Shown piece by piece: positions 1-9,852 of a stretch of 10,703 bases of DNA (within the stretch, counting starts at the first letter, position 1; the number at the start of each line of letters is the position of its first letter). A program made the position numbers and the translations under genes. Origin of the DNA: Bacteroidales bacterium (GTDB taxonomy: Bacteria > Bacteroidota > Bacteroidia > Bacteroidales > UBA932). Under the pieces are notes generated by a model. That model did no database searches, was not told the DNA's origin, and was given only the letters and a program-made list of their open reading frames with translations. The DNA lies in contig SFPH01000025.1 of the NCBI GenBank assembly GCA_004552115.1, positions 1-10,703 on the forward strand, written 5' to 3'.

Positions 1-1338
1 AACCCGAAGGTCCGCATCGGAATAGCCGATCTGGACAGGCCCGGCGCCGGCATTGTCTGGGCTGATTTCGACGAGAATGAGGACCAGTATTTCGGCATTC
101 CTTTCTGGGGCGCGGACAGCAGGGAATTCTTCATTGCTCGTGAGCCCAGGATCCAGAATACCCTGGACCTTTACAGCGTTTCCGCCTCTGACGGGTCCAG
201 GAAGCATATTTACCACGAAGAGTACAAGACCTGGCTGGACTGGATTGACGGTATGCTTTTCTCCAGTGACGGCCTCTACATGGCCCGCAGCTTCGAGACC
301 GGCTGGCAGCAGATTTATTATCTTTCATACGACGGCAAGACGCTCAAACGGCTCACCGACGGCCCGAACTGGAGGGTCAACCTCATCCGTGAGGACAAGG
401 GCGAGGTGTATTTCACCGCTTCCAGGGACTCCAGGGTGCGCAAGGCTTCATCGCATATCTCTCCAACTATACAACTCCTACCCAGATCTGGGGATATGAG
501 ACAGCTTCGGCGTCCCAGGCCTGGAAAGCCCGCAAACTCATCAGCTCCGGCGCCCGCAAGGGAATCAGGTACGGTTACAGGCCGGCAGCGTCTGCATTCA
601 AGGTGGCGGATATGCAGGGTCCGGAGTATGATGCATCCGCTTACGCCCTCCCTCAGCTGGTGCACATCGAGGTGGACGGACACAGGCTGCCCGCCGCCAT
701 CACTTACCCGAAGGATTTCGACCCTTCCCGGAAATATCCGGTCCATGTGGACATCTACGGCGGTCCTGATGCCCCTCAGGTCAATGAAAGAGACTTATTG
801 TCATCTCAATACATTGGAAATCAGGGACTTCGTGGAGTGGGCCAAATGGCTTCAGTCCCTGCCTTATGTCCAGGCTGACAAAATCGGCGTGGAGGGCTTC
901 TCCTTCGGAGGCACTATGACTGCAATGCTCCTCTTCACGGCTTCCGATTATTTCCATTACGGCATTGCCGGAGGCGGAGTGTATGACTGGGCCCTGTACG
1001 ACAGTCACTATACCGAAAGGTTCATGGAGACCCCGCAGACAAATCCGGACGGATACAGGGACTCCCGCGTGATCAACCACGTCTCCTCATATCCTGTGAA
1101 GAACGAGTTCACGGAAGGCATCGAGCCTGTCATGCTCAAGCTCACTCACGGCACCGGTGACGACAATGTTCATTTCCAGAATACCCTTCAGCTGATCGAC
1201 GAGCTGCAGAAGCAGGGCAAGAAGTTCGAGTTCATGATCTATCCTGACGGAATGCATGGCTACCGCGGCTATCAGGGCACTCATTTCATCGAGGAGAACC
1301 GGGCATTCTGGCTGAGATATCTCTGCGGAAAGCAATAG
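1..1338 (+). pseudogene. S9 family (DPP-IV-like) serine peptidase, 5'-truncated by window, two internal frameshifting lesions
   Basis: This gene entered from upstream; it is the end of a prolyl-oligopeptidase-family exopeptidase, normally periplasmic or surface-located in Bacteroidota. Frame 1 (about 1-437) reads as beta-propeller repeats (WLDWIDGMLFSSDG, then VYFTASRDSRVRK). The family-like reading then jumps to frame 3 for about 438-783 (GFIAYLSNYTTPTQIW, later YPVHVDIYGGPDAPQV). It returns to frame 1 from about 796 (LNTLEIRDFVEWAKWL) to the TAG at 1336. The hydrolase triad survives in the last part: Ser in GFSFGG (codon 901-903), Asp in GDDN (1159-1164) and His in DGMHG (1255-1257). At both frame jumps residues expected in relatives seem missing; after YGGPDAPQV roughly 35-40 residues normally precede the LG..E-like motif. 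I infer two deletions, neither a multiple of three, which together restore frame. Frame 1 has no stop throughout, but about 115 residues in the middle are out-of-frame text. Local misassembly is an alternative to real decay. Confidence 0.85.
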
Positions 1339-1345
1339 TCCGCAT

Positions 1346-1348
<3 letters not shown>
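1324..1348 (+). terminator. Weak intrinsic terminator-like hairpin over the peptidase stop codon
   Basis: A perfect 6-bp inverted repeat, TGCGGA (1324-1329) and TCCGCA (1339-1344), encloses a 9-base loop containing the peptidase stop codon TAG (1336-1338). It is followed at once by TTTT (1345-1348). This is the shape of a Rho-independent terminator, but the stem is short and the T-run is only four bases, so it may be inefficient. It would separate the peptidase from gyrB. Its T-run overlaps the upstream element of the gyrB promoter. Confidence 0.45.
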
Positions 1349-3488
<2,140 letters not shown>

Positions 3489-3524
3489 AAGAAATTACGA
3501 AGACAATCTAAAATTCAAACCAAT

Positions 3525-4787
3525 ATGTTAGACATTTTTGACAGAATCGAGAGAGATTCGGGCGGTCCTATCGGACAGTATTTTGACAAGGCCTACGGCT
3601 ACTATATGTACCCTCGTCTCGAAGGAGAACTCGGCCCTCACATGATTTTCAACGGCAAGGAAGTTCTCAACTGGAGTCTCAACAATTATCTCGGACTCGC
3701 AAACCATCCTGAGGTGCGCAAGGCTGACGCCGAGGCTGCCGCACAGTGGGGCCTGGCCTATCCGATGGGAGCCAGGATGCTTTCCGGAAATACCAGATAT
3801 CACGAGAAGCTCGAGAAGATGTTCGCCGAGTTCGAGAAGAAGGAGGACGCTTTCCTCTACAACTTCGGATACCAGGGAATCGTGTCCACTATCGACGCCC
3901 TGACTTCACGTCACGATGTCATTGTCTATGATGCCGAGTGCCACGCATGTCTGCTTGACGGTATCCGTCTCCATCTCGGCAGCAAGTACAAATATCGCCA
4001 CAACAACATTGAGGATTGCGAGAAGGTTCTCGCCAAGGCCTGCGCCGAGGCTGATGCCAACGGAGGCGGAGTTCTCCTCATCACAGAGGGCGTATATGGA
4101 ATGACCGGAGCTCTCGGAAAGCTCGACAAGATCGCTGCTCTCAAGAAGAAATACAGCTTCCGCATAATGATCGACGACGCTCACGGCTTCGGTCTCCTCG
4201 GAGAGCATGGCCGCGGTACATCAGAGGCTCTCGGATGCATGGATGACATCGACATCTACATCGGAGCTTTCGCCAAGTCGATGGCATCTATCGGAGGTTT
4301 TGTGGCAGGTCCTCACAAGATCATCAATTATCTCAGGGCCAATATGCGCTCCCAGATGTATGCCAAGTCGCAGCCTATGCCGCTCGTGATCGGCAATACC
4401 AAGCGTCTGGAAATCATCATGTCCCCGGAAGGAGACGAGCTCAGGAAGAAATGCTGGCAGATCACCAAAGCCATCCAGGACGGCTTCAGGAAGGAGGGAT
4501 TCGACATCGGAGAGGCAGAGGCATGCGTTACACCTGTACACATCAAGGGCGGCGTGGCCCAGGCTACCAAGATGGCCAAGGATCTCCGCGAGAACTACCG
4601 CATCTTCTGCTCCATGGTCATCTATCCTGTCATTCCTAAGGGAATGGTCATTTTCCGCATTGTCAGCACCGCTTCCCATACAATGGAGGATGTCGAGTAC
4701 ACACTCAATGCCTTCAAGGAAATCAAGGCCAAGCTCGATGCCGGCGCTTACGACGGAGATGACATCGCCGCGATGACTGTGGAATAA
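3525..4787 (+). CDS. PLP-dependent alpha-oxoamine synthase family enzyme (candidate sphingoid- or capnine-base synthase)
   Basis: This 420-residue fold-type-I PLP enzyme belongs to the family of BioF, Kbl, HemA and serine palmitoyltransferase, which condense an amino acid with an acyl thioester and release CO2. Visible are WSLNNYLGLANHPEVR near the N-terminus, the ring-stacking His140 (ECHACLLDG), the PLP-contacting Asp217 and His220 (DDAHGFG) and the Schiff-base lysine Lys251 (AFAKSMASIGG). Where BioF and serine palmitoyltransferase usually have a GSGGSR-like stretch, this protein has AYPMGARMLSG, so its substrate pocket differs from the classical types. I recall close homologues in Flavobacteria and Cytophaga relatives that carry the same stretch. 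Some of those lineages make sulfonolipids, which makes cysteate acyltransferase a candidate; serine palmitoyltransferase and Kbl remain possible. A short-chain reductase follows 18 bases later, fitting a 3-keto reduction step. Catalysis is confident; the exact substrate is inference. Confidence 0.85.
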   Translation: MLDIFDRIERDSGGPIGQYFDKAYGYYMYPRLEGELGPHMIFNGKEVLNWSLNNYLGLANHPEVRKADAEAAAQWGLAYPMGARMLSGNTRYHEKLEKMFAEFEKKEDAFLYNFGYQGIVSTIDALTSRHDVIVYDAECHACLLDGIRLHLGSKYKYRHNNIEDCEKVLAKACAEADANGGGVLLITEGVYGMTGALGKLDKIAALKKKYSFRIMIDDAHGFGLLGEHGRGTSEALGCMDDIDIYIGAFAKSMASIGGFVAGPHKIINYLRANMRSQMYAKSQPMPLVIGNTKRLEIIMSPEGDELRKKCWQITKAIQDGFRKEGFDIGEAEACVTPVHIKGGVAQATKMAKDLRENYRIFCSMVIYPVIPKGMVIFRIVSTASHTMEDVEYTLNAFKEIKAKLDAGAYDGDDIAAMTVE

Positions 4788-4805
4788 TCCTTCGGAGCAT
4801 ATCCT

Positions 4806-5633
4806 ATGGACAAGAAATATTTCAAGGATAAGGTAATAATCATAACAGGAGCCAGCTCGGGAATCGGGTTGGCTTCTGCCAGATTATTCGGAAGCTGCGG
4901 GGCGAAGGTGGTGATGGCCGCCAGGCATCTCGATGTGCTTGAGGCTGAGGCCCCTTCAGTGAACCCTGATCCGGATCATGTTCTCTGTGTAAAGACTGAT
5001 GTCTCGGTGGAGGACGACTGCCGCAATCTGATCGAGAAGACAGTGGAGAAGTTCGGCCGAATCGACATTCTCGTGAACAATGCCGGAATTTCCATGAGGG
5101 CAATGTTCAAGGACCTTGACCTCAAGGTCATACACAGACTGATGGATGTCAATTTCTGGGGCACTGTGAACTGCACCAAGTATGCGCTTCCTTATCTTCT
5201 GGAGACGAAGGGCTCGGTGGTCGGAGTCATTTCCATCGCCGGCTATTCCGCCCTGCCTGCCAGGACGGGATACTCTTCGTCCAAATATGCGATCAGGGGA
5301 TTCCTCGACACGATCCGTATCGAGCATCTCTATGACGGACTTCACGTCATGGTGTTTGCCCCTGGCTACACCTCCTCCAATGTCAGGAACGCAGCACTGG
5401 TGGCTGACGGCTCGGCACAGGGTGAGACTCCGCTCGACGAAGGCAAGCTGATGTCCGCCGAGGAGTGTGCAGAGTATCTTGCAAAGGGTCTGCGCAAGCG
5501 CAGGTCCGAAATGATATTGACCGGTCTCGGCAAGGTTACAGTCCTGGCTCACAGGCTTTTCCCGAGGCTTACGGATAAATTGACCTATAGTTTCATAGCC
5601 AGGGAGGCGGGCAGTCCTTTCCACAAGGAATAG
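4806..5633 (+). CDS. Short-chain dehydrogenase/reductase, possible 3-ketolipid-base reductase
   Basis: This classical SDR of 275 residues is an NAD(P)H-dependent oxidoreductase. It shows the Rossmann nucleotide motif TGASSGIG (14-21), NNAG (91-94), and the catalytic Ser143 with Tyr156 and Lys160 (YSSSK). The sequence AARH after the second strand could favour NADPH, but this is only suggestive. The C-terminal part (FAPGYTSSNVRNAAL, then a basic segment before LTGLGK and a tail ending REAGSPFHKE) resembles a common Bacteroidota SDR group close to DHRS7-like enzymes. GGAG at 4794-4797 sits 8 bases before the ATG and may act as a Shine-Dalgarno. Only 18 bases separate it from the oxoamine synthase, so the two are almost surely co-transcribed. 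Reduction of that enzyme's 3-keto product is a sensible guess. A general carbonyl or acyl reductase is the alternative. Confidence 0.85.
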   Translation: MDKKYFKDKVIIITGASSGIGLASARLFGSCGAKVVMAARHLDVLEAEAPSVNPDPDHVLCVKTDVSVEDDCRNLIEKTVEKFGRIDILVNNAGISMRAMFKDLDLKVIHRLMDVNFWGTVNCTKYALPYLLETKGSVVGVISIAGYSALPARTGYSSSKYAIRGFLDTIRIEHLYDGLHVMVFAPGYTSSNVRNAALVADGSAQGETPLDEGKLMSAEECAEYLAKGLRKRRSEMILTGLGKVTVLAHRLFPRLTDKLTYSFIAREAGSPFHKE

Positions 5634-5666
5634 TTCTGCCCTTTCCCGGGAGGAAATATCTGGATT

Positions 5667-7703
5667 ATGGCAAAAACCGGGATACCCAGGAATCCGAAGA
5701 TTTATCTTTGTCTTCTGATTCTTTTCGTCTTGCTCGTGGCGATAATGCCTAAGACGGGCAAGTTCAACTATGACTACAAGAAGGGTTCGCCGTGGACTTA
5801 CGAGACCCTGATTTCGGAGATTGAATTCCCTATTCTGAAGACTCCTGAGCAGCTTCAGGCCGAGAAGGATGCGGCCGGCTCCAGGGTCGTTCCGTGCTAC
5901 AGGCTATCGGAGGATGTGCTGCTGAAGATCATCGAGGACTTTTCAGGTCTTCGGATTTCAGACAATCCGGCTCTATGGTCATCCGCGCAGGAGGCCATCC
6001 TGGATGTCTATGACAAGGGAGTCATGGCCGACGAGGCCTCGGCTTCAGAGGAGAATCTGTCCTCTGTAAACCCCGTGATCTTCATACAGAAGGACAAGAG
6101 GGCGGTGAAATGTCCCGCTACCGACATATATACATTGTCGGGAGCGAAGGCTGCCGTGCTGTCCAGGGTGAAGAGGGAGTTTCCGGGCAGACCTGTCGAT
6201 TCTCTCCTCACGGCTTCCGGAGTATTCGACATCTTTGCGCCCAACCTCATCTATGACAAGGAAACCACGGATCTGGTGCACGCCGAGTCTGTTGACTTCA
6301 TATCTCCTACAAGAGGCTATGTCAATGCAGGACAGCTGATTGTGACCAAGGGGGAGATAGTCACTGCCGAGATTGCCCAGATGCTGGATTCGTACAAGGC
6401 GGAATATGAGGCCAGCCTCGGATACGATGGGCCGAGGGCATTGCTGTGGACGGGAAATGCTCTCATCGCCCTTGCCCTGATATTGATTCTCTTCCTGTCG
6501 ATATTCTACACCAATCCGGCGATTTTCAGCGAAATGAACAGATTTGTCTATCTTCTGTTCATCTTCCTGCTGGCCGCTTTCGCATCGGTGAGCGTGGATG
6601 CGGCGGACCCGTCACTCCTCTATATGACGCCGTTTTCCCTGGAGGCACTGTTCCTGCTGGCATTCTTCAAGAAGAGGGTTGTGCTGCCGGTTTATGTCCT
6701 CTCCCTGCTGCCGCTTCTTATTTTCGCACATAACGGCATCGAGCTTTTCGTGCTCTATCTCGTGGCCGGTGTCATCACGATGTACGTGTTCCAGTTCTAC
6801 AACAGGGGCTGGCGTCAGTTTGTGACGGCCCTGATAGTATTCATCGCCCTGCTGCTGACCTTTGTCGGATTCAGGCTGATCAATGACGGCTCGGCATTCT
6901 CCGACTACACCCTGATGGCATATCTGTTCATCGGCTCGATACTGTCCGTGGCAGGATATCCTTTCATCTATCTCTTCGAGAAGATTTTCGGGCTGGTATC
7001 CAACTCCAGGCTTCTCGAACTGGCAGATACCAACAACAAGCTGCTGAGGATCCTGGCCCAGAAGGCTCCGGGGACATTCCAGCACAGCCTCCAGGTGATG
7101 AACCTGGCTGATGCCGCTGCCCGCAGCATTGATGCCAATGTGCTGCTGGTCAGGGCTGGAGCCCTTTATCACGACATCGGCAAGACCGAGAATCCTCTGT
7201 GCTTCGTCGAGAACGAGAGCCTCGGCACCGACTATCACCAGGGGCTTTCCCCTAAGGAGAGCGCGACCATGATCATCCGCCACGTGAAGGACGGAATGGC
7301 CCTGGCATCCAGGTATAATCTGCCTGAGGTGGTTTCAGATTTCATCCTGACCCATCACGGGACCAGCAGTACCGCATATTTCTACAACAAGTTCAAGGAG
7401 CAGGGCGGGGACCCGGATGATTCCGCGGCATTCTTCTATGACGGCCGTAAGCCATGGACCAAGGAGCAGACGATAGTGATGATATGCGATACTCTTGAGG
7501 CCGCCTCGAGAACATTGAAGGACAACTCGAAGGAGACGTTCGACAAGTTCGTCGAGGATATAGTCTCGGCCAAGATCAATGCCGGCCAGCTGGACGACTC
7601 CGACATTTCCCTGAAGGACCTGACCAGGATCAAATCCGTGCTCAAGTCCTATCTTGCACAGATTTACCACGAGAGGGTCGAGTATCCCAAGAACAATCCT
7701 TAG
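5667..7703 (+). CDS. Seven-helix HD-domain phosphohydrolase, PgpH-like (probable c-di-AMP phosphodiesterase)
   Basis: This 678-residue membrane protein has the 7TMR-HD architecture. One N-terminal helix (about 11-27) is followed by an extracytoplasmic domain (about 30-255), seven predicted helices (about 258-437) and a cytoplasmic HD domain (about 465-615). HD metal ligands are visible: His473 (GTFQHS), His502-Asp503 (HDIGK), the pair His563-His564 (THHGTSS) and an Asp in MICDTLEAASRTL. This matches PgpH of Firmicutes, which hydrolyses c-di-AMP; family members regulate potassium and osmotic balance. The substrate is inferred, not shown. The start at ATG 5667 is preceded by GGGAGG (5648-5653), a strong Shine-Dalgarno-like run set rather far back (13 bases). 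It follows the SDR gene by 33 bases and probably ends the gyrB transcript, since a new promoter starts 30 bases later. Of its 25 arginines, 16 use AGG. Confidence 0.9.
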   Translation: MAKTGIPRNPKIYLCLLILFVLLVAIMPKTGKFNYDYKKGSPWTYETLISEIEFPILKTPEQLQAEKDAAGSRVVPCYRLSEDVLLKIIEDFSGLRISDNPALWSSAQEAILDVYDKGVMADEASASEENLSSVNPVIFIQKDKRAVKCPATDIYTLSGAKAAVLSRVKREFPGRPVDSLLTASGVFDIFAPNLIYDKETTDLVHAESVDFISPTRGYVNAGQLIVTKGEIVTAEIAQMLDSYKAEYEASLGYDGPRALLWTGNALIALALILILFLSIFYTNPAIFSEMNRFVYLLFIFLLAAFASVSVDAADPSLLYMTPFSLEALFLLAFFKKRVVLPVYVLSLLPLLIFAHNGIELFVLYLVAGVITMYVFQFYNRGWRQFVTALIVFIALLLTFVGFRLINDGSAFSDYTLMAYLFIGSILSVAGYPFIYLFEKIFGLVSNSRLLELADTNNKLLRILAQKAPGTFQHSLQVMNLADAAARSIDANVLLVRAGALYHDIGKTENPLCFVENESLGTDYHQGLSPKESATMIIRHVKDGMALASRYNLPEVVSDFILTHHGTSSTAYFYNKFKEQGGDPDDSAAFFYDGRKPWTKEQTIVMICDTLEAASRTLKDNSKETFDKFVEDIVSAKINAGQLDDSDISLKDLTRIKSVLKSYLAQIYHERVEYPKNNP

Positions 7704-7732
7704 CCCGGAGGGACGATAGGAGGGGCAGACCG

Positions 7733-7763
7733 TTGATATTTCCAATGAAAATGATTAAATTTG
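7733..7763 (+). promoter_or_regulatory. Bacteroidota-type promoter for tig-clpP-clpX
   Basis: TAAATTTG at 7756-7763 is a perfect TAnnTTTG -7 element. TTG at 7733-7735, 20 bases upstream, fits the -33 element. It lies in the 142-base gap between the HD gene and tig and gives a leader of about 75-80 bases. The last 18 bases (TGAAAATGATTAAATTTG) match the gyrB promoter at 16 positions. I see no convincing terminator for the upstream gene in this gap, so read-through from the gyrB run is possible. Confidence 0.75.
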
Positions 7764-7820
7764 CAGACTTTTTGCGGACTGTGCCCGGAGGTGCCGGAAA
7801 TATTCTGCAGTTTGAACGGT

Positions 7821-7845
7821 AAAAATATAAAAATTACTATAGCAA
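7821..7845 (+). promoter_or_regulatory. A/T-rich translation initiation region of tig
   Basis: The 25 bases just before the tig ATG are almost only A and T (AAAAATATAAAAATTACTAT, then AGCAA), in sharp contrast with the GC-rich surroundings, and contain no Shine-Dalgarno match. Bacteroidota often start highly expressed genes from such unstructured A-rich leaders. This supports ATG 7846 as the start. Confidence 0.5.
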
Positions 7846-9144
7846 ATGAATATTGTAAAGAACCAGATTGACGATCTCAATCTCCAGCTGACTATCGAAG
7901 TAGCTCACGCTGATTACGCTGAAAATGAGAAGAAGGAACTCAACAAGTGCAGGAGGACTGCGGAGTTCAAGGGCTTCAGGAAGGGAATGGTACCGATGTC
8001 ATTGATACAGAAGGTATATGGCGAAAGGGTTCTGGTGGACTCTGTCAACAGGATTCTCTCCGACGCCATCAACGGCTTCATCAAGGACAACAACATCAAG
8101 ATGGTGGGCGAGCCTCTTCCGAGCGCAGACCAGGCCGAGCTCGAGTGGAAGTCCGGCAATGACTTCACATTCAGGTTCGACATTGCGACAGCGTCAGAGG
8201 TGAACTTCGAACTCGGCAAGGACGACAAGATCACTTACTACAACATCGAAGTAAGCGACATCGCAAAGAAGGAGATGAAGGACAATCTTCTCCGCCAGTT
8301 CGGCTCTCTCGTTGACGCGGAGACCGCAGGCGAGGAGGATTTCGTGATCGTTGATTTCTCCCAGGAGGGCAGGAATGTCGAGGGCGCCTATGTGGCTGTC
8401 AGGAATGTGGCCGGCGACGCAAAGGCCAAGTTTGCCGGAGCAAAGGTCGGCGACCAGTTCGATGTCAATGTCAATGAGGCTTTCACGGACGAGACCGACA
8501 GGGCATACATGCTCAAGGTGAAGAAAGAGGAGCTTGAGTTCCACGTTACCGTAAAGGAGGTCAAGACCTTCGCCCCTGCAGAGGAGAACCAGGAGAACTA
8601 CGACAAGATCTTCGGAGAGGACAAGGTTCACAATTCAGAGGAGTTCGACAAGGCCGTTGAGGAGCGTCTCGTGGAGAACTACAAGCAGGAGTCAGACTAC
8701 AGGCTCTCAAAGGATATCAGGGATTATCTCATGAAGAAGGCCGATGTCAAGGTACCGGAGGAGTTCATGAAGAGATGGCTGCTCAGTATCAATGAGGGCA
8801 AGTTCACCATGGAGGAGATCGAGAAGGAGGCACCTGCATTCTTCGAGGATTACCGCTGGCAGCTCGTGAGGAGCTATCTTATGGAGAAGTTCTCCCTCGA
8901 TATAAAGAAGGAGGAGGTCGAGGAGGCTGCAAAGGCCTACGTTGCATACCAGTATGCACAGTACGGAATGGGCAACGTTCCGGATACGATTCTCGCCGAG
9001 AGCGCAGAGCGCGTGATGAAGGACGAGAATACCAGCCGCAGAATTATCGAGAACGTTGAGAACCAGAAGGTTATCGAGGCTGTTAAGGGTGTTGTCTCCC
9101 TCAGGAAGAAGACCGTTTCAGTCGAGAAGTTCCGTGAGCTTTAA
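7846..9144 (+). CDS. tig: Trigger factor, ribosome-associated chaperone
   Basis: Trigger factor docks at the ribosome exit tunnel and shields nascent chains. The protein has 432 residues, the normal length. The ribosome-binding signature G43-F44-R45-K46-G47 in KGFRKGMVPMSLIQKVYG falls at the same residue numbers as in E. coli. An N-terminal binding domain (about 1-110) is followed by a PPIase-like middle (about 150-240, with DFVIVDFSQEG). That middle is divergent, as I recall for Bacteroidota trigger factors, so prolyl isomerase activity may be weak or absent. The rest is a long charged helical C-terminal chaperone domain rich in Glu and Lys. It is first in a tig-clpP-clpX run behind its own promoter. 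It is followed by clpP after a 39-base gap, the same gene order as in E. coli and many other bacteria. Confidence 0.95.
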   Translation: MNIVKNQIDDLNLQLTIEVAHADYAENEKKELNKCRRTAEFKGFRKGMVPMSLIQKVYGERVLVDSVNRILSDAINGFIKDNNIKMVGEPLPSADQAELEWKSGNDFTFRFDIATASEVNFELGKDDKITYYNIEVSDIAKKEMKDNLLRQFGSLVDAETAGEEDFVIVDFSQEGRNVEGAYVAVRNVAGDAKAKFAGAKVGDQFDVNVNEAFTDETDRAYMLKVKKEELEFHVTVKEVKTFAPAEENQENYDKIFGEDKVHNSEEFDKAVEERLVENYKQESDYRLSKDIRDYLMKKADVKVPEEFMKRWLLSINEGKFTMEEIEKEAPAFFEDYRWQLVRSYLMEKFSLDIKKEEVEEAAKAYVAYQYAQYGMGNVPDTILAESAERVMKDENTSRRIIENVENQKVIEAVKGVVSLRKKTVSVEKFREL

Positions 9145-9183
9145 TATTGTCTCAGTCAAGAGTTGCATATCAGATACTTCAAT

Positions 9184-9852
9184 ATGAGAAGCGAATTTGA
9201 TAAATTTGCGAATATGGGTCGTGGAATCAGTTCCATGACCCTTCATCGTTATCATTCGGCGGTTGATTCGTACATCAATCCTACGATTATCGAGGAAAGG
9301 AAGCTCAATGTGGCCTCGATGGACGTGTTCAGCAGGCTGATGATGGACAGAATCATCTTCCTCGGCGTGCCGATTGACGATGACGTGGCCAACATCATAG
9401 TTGCCCAGCTGCTTTTCCTGGCCTCAGCCGATGCCAACGCCGACATCTCCCTCTATCTCAATACTCCGGGAGGCCAGGTGTCCTCGGGTCTTGCGATCTA
9501 TGACACGATGCAGATAATCGAGCCGGACGTGGCCACGATCTGCACCGGCATGGCTGCCTCGATGGGTTCGGTCCTCCTCTGCGCAGGAGCCAGGGGCAAG
9601 CGTTCAGCCCTGCAGCACAGCCGCGTTCTGATTCATCAGCCTCTCGGCGGTGCCCAGGGACAGGCTTCCGACATTCTCATTGCCGCACACGAAATCGAGA
9701 AGACAAGGACCGAGCTCTACAATATCATTTCAGAGCATTCCGGACAGCCGTACGAGAAAGTCTTCGCTGACGGCGACAGGGATTTCTGGATGACTGCGGC
9801 AGAGGCTAAGGAGTATGGAATGGTAGATGAAATATTGAAAGGAAGGAAATAG
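9184..9852 (+). CDS. clpP: ATP-dependent Clp protease proteolytic subunit
   Basis: ClpP is the tetradecameric serine peptidase chamber that degrades proteins fed to it by ClpX. From ATG 9184 it has 222 residues. The triad is Ser126 (GMAASMGS), His151 (LIHQPLGG) and Asp200 (DRDFW); the spacings of 25 and 49 residues equal those of E. coli Clp[18 protein letters not shown] and GQASDI are also typical. The frame is open back to a TTG at 9163, which would add seven residues. I prefer ATG 9184 because MRSEFDKFA aligns with the N-terminus of Bacteroides ClpP as I remember it (MDDFRKYA), including the long extension before the processing-proximal IIEERKLNV. Its end carries AAGGAAGGAAA, which can act as a Shine-Dalgarno for clpX. 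It overlaps clpX by one base. Confidence 0.96.
   Translation: MRSEFDKFANMGRGISSMTLHRYHSAVDSYINPTIIEERKLNVASMDVFSRLMMDRIIFLGVPIDDDVANIIVAQLLFLASADANADISLYLNTPGGQVSSGLAIYDTMQIIEPDVATICTGMAASMGSVLLCAGARGKRSALQHSRVLIHQPLGGAQGQASDILIAAHEIEKTRTELYNIISEHSGQPYEKVFADGDRDFWMTAAEAKEYGMVDEILKGRK

Noticed and set aside
53..499. Plus-strand open frame of 148 residues overlapping the peptidase.
   Set aside because: It is out-of-frame text of the S9 gene (rich in Ser, Arg, Pro, Thr), with no recognisable motif.
4956..5624. Minus-strand open frame of 222 residues antisense to the SDR gene.
   Set aside because: The plus strand encodes a complete SDR with all catalytic residues; the antisense frame shows no family features.
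7762..7809. TGCAGA (7762-7767) and TCTGCA (7804-7809) as a long-range stem in the tig leader.
   Set aside because: The first arm overlaps the promoter and probably lies at or before the transcript start, and the 36-base loop makes a chance match likely.
9201..9208. A third TAAATTTG, inside the start of clpP, as a possible internal promoter.
   Set aside because: It encodes Asp-Lys-Phe-Ala residues that fit the ClpP N-terminus, and there is no TTG or TTTG 19-21 bases upstream.
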